NCBI RefSeq assembly: GCF_004339465.1
Contig: NZ_SMFY01000002.1
Location: forward strand, 1,240,001 to 1,304,000
Direction: 5' to 3'
Origin: Ancylobacter aquaticus
GTDB lineage: Bacteria; Pseudomonadota; Alphaproteobacteria; Rhizobiales; Xanthobacteraceae
DNA length: 64,000 nucleotides
How positions within the stretch are numbered: position 1 is the stretch's first letter; every line of letters begins with the position of its first letter. Shown here in pieces: positions 61,502-64,000 of the stretch. Position numbers and translations under genes: made by a program. Below the pieces are notes generated by a model that ran no database searches, was not told where the DNA came from, and worked only from the letters and a program-made list of their open reading frames with translations.

Positions 61502-62587
61502 CTACTCGGCAGCGACACCGCGCAGCGGGGATTTCGGTTCGCGCCCATTGCGGCACATGTCCTGGAAAGACTTCACCGCGTATTCGTATTTCGGCGAGAG
61601 CGGTCCGCGCGTGTAGATGCCGGCCTCGAGGTTGCGCTGCACGCCGGTGATGATGTCGAGATCCTCGGTGACGATCTGCGCCGACCACTCCGCCGACTGG
61701 CGGTTCGCCTCCGCCTTATCCGGCGAGACGTCGTTGAAGAAGTACCAGTTGATGTGCCGGATGCGCCCCGGCCCCAGCGGCTCGACGGTGGCGATGGACG
61801 AACCCCAGTCATAGAGATTCAGCATGAGGAATGGGAAGCGATAGAAATAGAGCCCCCGCGTCAAACCGCCGTCCCGCTTGGGCGCATGCAAATGGAAGAA
61901 CTTGTCCGTCGCGTAGGTGTCGATGCGGTAGCTGTCGATATCCATCGACTCGCACAGGCCCGGATGCATCGTCCGGCAATGGTAGCATTCGAGATAATTC
62001 TCGCCATAGACCTTCCAGTCGACCGCGCAGTCGCGGTTCTTCGACATGAAATACTGCTGCTGCTCCAGCGGATAATCCGCCGCCATGTCATGGATCGGGC
62101 CGAGCCATTCAACGAGGCTCTCGCCGCCGCGCGCGATGCGCAGGAAGACGAGGCCGCGCCATTCCTCGGCATCGATGGCGTAGAGCCCCCAGCCCTGGGG
62201 ATCGAAGGTGATGCCCTCGCCAAAATCCACAGCCTTGTTGAGCCTGCCGGAGCGGGTGTAGCTCCAGCTGTGATAGGGGCAGACCACCAGCTTGCCGCAG
62301 TGGCCCTCCTCCTTTTCCAGCAACTGCGCACCGCGATGGCGGCAGACATTGTGGAAGGCGCGCACGACGCCGTCATCGTCGCGGATGACGAAGACGGGAT
62401 AGCCCGCCAGCGTACCGGAGACATAGTCGCCCGGCTGCTTCAGCCGTTCCGCCCAGGTGAACAGCATCCAGTTGCGGGCGAAGATCTCCTTGCGCTCGCG
62501 CTCGTAAAGGGCCGGGTCGCAATAGTCGCTGGCCGGCAGGGTCCAGTCGAACGGGCCGCTGCCGGCGGCACTGGTCTCGGCGTTCAT
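61502..62587 (-). CDS. Rieske non-heme iron oxygenase, terminal oxygenase subunit
   Basis: A 361-residue Rieske oxygenase alpha subunit. 2Fe-2S motif C-x-H and C-x2-H: NVCRHRGAQLL then LVVCPYHSWSY. The mononuclear iron site is ENYLECYHCRTMHPGL (E and two His) and the third ligand Asp in DLDIITGVQRNLEAG. The overall sequence is closest to choline monooxygenase/GbcA/stachydrine demethylase-type proteins, which hydroxylate N-methyl or related carbons. No separate reductase lies nearby, so electrons come from elsewhere. It starts MNAETSAAG; 44 bases downstream of the aldolase. Confidence 0.92.
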   Translation of the reverse strand: MNAETSAAGSGPFDWTLPASDYCDPALYERERKEIFARNWMLFTWAERLKQPGDYVSGTLAGYPVFVIRDDDGVVRAFHNVCRHRGAQLLEKEEGHCGKLVVCPYHSWSYTRSGRLNKAVDFGEGITFDPQGWGLYAIDAEEWRGLVFLRIARGGESLVEWLGPIHDMAADYPLEQQQYFMSKNRDCAVDWKVYGENYLECYHCRTMHPGLCESMDIDSYRIDTYATDKFFHLHAPKRDGGLTRGLYFYRFPFLMLNLYDWGSSIATVEPLGPGRIRHINWYFFNDVSPDKAEANRQSAEWSAQIVTEDLDIITGVQRNLEAGIYTRGPLSPKYEYAVKSFQDMCRNGREPKSPLRGVAAE

Positions 62588-62631
62588 GTGCGTGCTCCCG
62601 GGCGTTCGGATCTTGCTGATCCGTTCAGGTT

Positions 62632-63393
62632 TCAGGTGCGATAGGACGGATCGATCGCGTCGAGCATGCGCAGATGGGCGTCCCATTCGAGCTGGAGGTC
62701 GCCGTCGTCGAAATTCATCTGGTCGTACTGCGCGCCGACCCTCTCGCAGACATCCGTGGGCGGCAGCACGATCTCGCGGCCCATGGACAGCGTCGCCACC
62801 TGCACCTCGCAGGCGCGTTCCAGATAGAACATCAGGTTGAACGCCTCGGCGACGCTCCGCCCGACGGTGAGCAGGCCGTGATTGCGCAGCAGCAGTCCGC
62901 ATGTCGTGCCGAGGTCGGCGATGATGCGTTCGCGCTCGTCGAGGTCGAGCGCGATGCCCTCATAATCATGCAGGCCCAGCCGGCCATAGAACTGCAGCGC
63001 GATCTGGTTGAGCGGCAGCAGCCCCTCCTTCAGCGAAGCGACCGCCATGCCGGCACGGGTATGGGTGTGGATCACGCAGGCGGCGTCGTGCCGCGCCATG
63101 TGCACGGCGGAATGAATGGTGAAGCCGGCGGGGTTCACCCGGGCGGGACTTTCGCCGACCTTGTTGCCGTCGACGTCGATCTTCACCAGCGAGGAGGCGG
63201 TGATCTCCTCCCAACGATACCCATAGGGGTTGATGAGGAACCGCCCCGGCTCGCCCGGCACGCGCACGGTGCAGTGGGTGTAGATAAGGTCCGTCATCCG
63301 GAAATGCGCAAGCAGGCGATAGCAGGCGGCGAGTTCGACCCGCTGCTGCCATTCGGCGGCGCTCATATCGGGGCTCAGGCTGGCGACGGCCAT
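62632..63393 (-). CDS. class II aldolase/adducin-family protein
   Basis: A 253-residue class II aldolase-type protein. Zinc-ligand region: HTHTRAG with the two His, plus the third His at RNHGLLTVG, and the catalytic N-terminal THCTVRVPGEPGRFLIN. Members cleave or epimerise hydroxy-ketone sugar phosphates; others are uncharacterised adducin-like domains. The start has a clear AAGGAGAG site, and its first 19 bases overlap the stop of the TIM-barrel gene. Its role in the island is open; it may process a carbon fragment released from the substrate. Confidence 0.9.
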   Translation of the reverse strand: MAVASLSPDMSAAEWQQRVELAACYRLLAHFRMTDLIYTHCTVRVPGEPGRFLINPYGYRWEEITASSLVKIDVDGNKVGESPARVNPAGFTIHSAVHMARHDAACVIHTHTRAGMAVASLKEGLLPLNQIALQFYGRLGLHDYEGIALDLDERERIIADLGTTCGLLLRNHGLLTVGRSVAEAFNLMFYLERACEVQVATLSMGREIVLPPTDVCERVGAQYDQMNFDDGDLQLEWDAHLRMLDAIDPSYRT

Positions 63394-64000
63394 GATGGCT
63401 CTCCTTGCATGTCACGGGCGGATCGGGGGATGGGAAGCAGGGCGGCGGCGTCCCATTGCTCGAACGCCCATCGGCGGAGCAGCAACGCTTCCCCCGCGCG
63501 GTCCGACAACTCGTCGCCCTTCGCATCGGTAATGGCGTAGTCACGCGGGCCCAGCTCGCAGAGGAAAAGACAGTCGGCATCGGCGCCGTGGCGCGCCTGC
63601 CAGAACTGGAATCCGCGCCGCCACCAGTCGAGAAAAACGTCGATCCACGGCCGGTGCTGGGGGAAATGCAGCGGCAGTTGAACCTGGCAGCGATTGGCGA
63701 CACGGCCCTGGAAGCTGTCCGAGCGCTCCAGCAGCCGGTCGACCTGCGCCTGATAATCGGCGCTGATCGGCAGCATCATCTCGCGGTCGACGACATAGTG
63801 CGAGAGGTCGGCGGCGAGCCGCATGCCGGGGATCGCGTCCATGAGCAGGAGCGTCGCGAACATGTCGTTGGTGATGCAGTTGCGGTGCGTCTCGAACTGG
63901 AGCGGCACGCCCTCCTCCTGCCCGACCCGCATCCACGCCTCGATCACCGGCACCATCTCCGCAACCGACAGCGGCATCACCTGCCCGATGACGATGACGA
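63375..64000 (-). CDS. TIM-barrel sugar-phosphate isomerase/epimerase-like protein (start beyond window)
   Basis: Open to the window edge. The visible ~208 residues contain a TIM-barrel sequence typical of xylose isomerase-like proteins: FETHRNCITND, where the conserved Glu and His act in metal binding, AADLSHYVVDREMMLP, and HFPQHRPWIDV. The frame stays open at 64000 with no start in sight (it begins before the edge: VIVIGQVMPLS). Members are sugar isomerases or epimerases, or inosose dehydratase-like enzymes. It starts the minus-strand operon that runs to the FAD oxidoreductase. Confidence 0.85.
   Translation of the reverse strand, partial: VIVIGQVMPLSVAEMVPVIEAWMRVGQEEGVPLQFETHRNCITNDMFATLLLMDAIPGMRLAADLSHYVVDREMMLPISADYQAQVDRLLERSDSFQGRVANRCQVQLPLHFPQHRPWIDVFLDWWRRGFQFWQARHGADADCLFLCELGPRDYAITDAKGDELSDRAGEALLLRRWAFEQWDAAALLPIPRSARDMQGEPSWPSPA

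Overview
The window is about 64 kb of very GC-rich chromosomal DNA, packed with genes in short operons. Many genes overlap by the four-base ATGA arrangement. The gene content points to an alphaproteobacterium of the Hyphomicrobiales, perhaps near Xanthobacteraceae: a group 2 Mrp/Pha antiporter with fused A-B subunits, TRAP and polar amino-acid ABC transporters, NtaA-type flavin monooxygenases, a YdeP-type formate dehydrogenase homologue, an alternative CuA oxidase and an FeS photolyase. That placement is inferred from gene content; no rRNA or phylogenetic marker is present. I found no tRNA or rRNA gene, CRISPR array, insertion sequence or prophage.

Left part (1-22 kb): an MHYT/PAS sensor cut by the window edge, a tiny membrane protein, a PAP2 phosphatase, a frame-broken RBBP9-type hydrolase next to a MAPEG protein, a degenerate Nudix protein, an MFS drug pump, a TRAP transporter membrane pair without a binding protein, an AI-2E-type permease coupled to a membrane-anchored hydrolase, an RND pump with its adaptor, a lipoprotein hydrolase, a GltS symporter, a GntP-type permease downstream of a patatin, and an NTP_transf_5 protein.

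22-32 kb: a LysR regulator diverges from an NtaA-family flavin monooxygenase. Facing it is an operon of a second such monooxygenase, a periplasmic binding protein, two permeases and an ATPase of the polar amino-acid ABC family. The layout recalls the Bacillus yxe locus for S-modified cysteine and suggests scavenging of an organosulfur or N-substituted amino acid. Small envelope and stress proteins and a solitary BrnA-type antitoxin follow.

32-41 kb: a complete seven-function Mrp/Pha cation/proton antiporter operon, then an Nramp-fold transporter that lacks the metal-binding motifs, ending at a clear terminator and preceded by an AT-rich promoter region.

41-51 kb: a YdeP-type molybdopterin oxidoreductase, then a compact respiratory locus: CtaG with a probable CTG start, a CopD-like membrane protein, a lipoprotein CuA subunit II, and a fused subunit I-III whose K-channel lysine position reads glutamine. 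A DUF2231 gene sits inside it on the opposite strand. A photolyase coupled to a DUF2256 zinc protein follows.

51-64 kb: a catabolic island controlled by a divergent LysR gene with a candidate operator. The plus-strand operon holds an amidase remnant, a GuaD-like deaminase, a four-gene PotDBCA-like ABC importer, an AtzA/TrzN-type amidohydrolase and a creatininase-family amidohydrolase. A convergent minus-strand operon holds a TIM-barrel protein (cut by the edge), a class II aldolase, a Rieske oxygenase and a FAD oxidoreductase. Together they look like uptake and stepwise hydrolysis and oxidation of a nitrogen-rich small molecule whose identity the sequence does not reveal.
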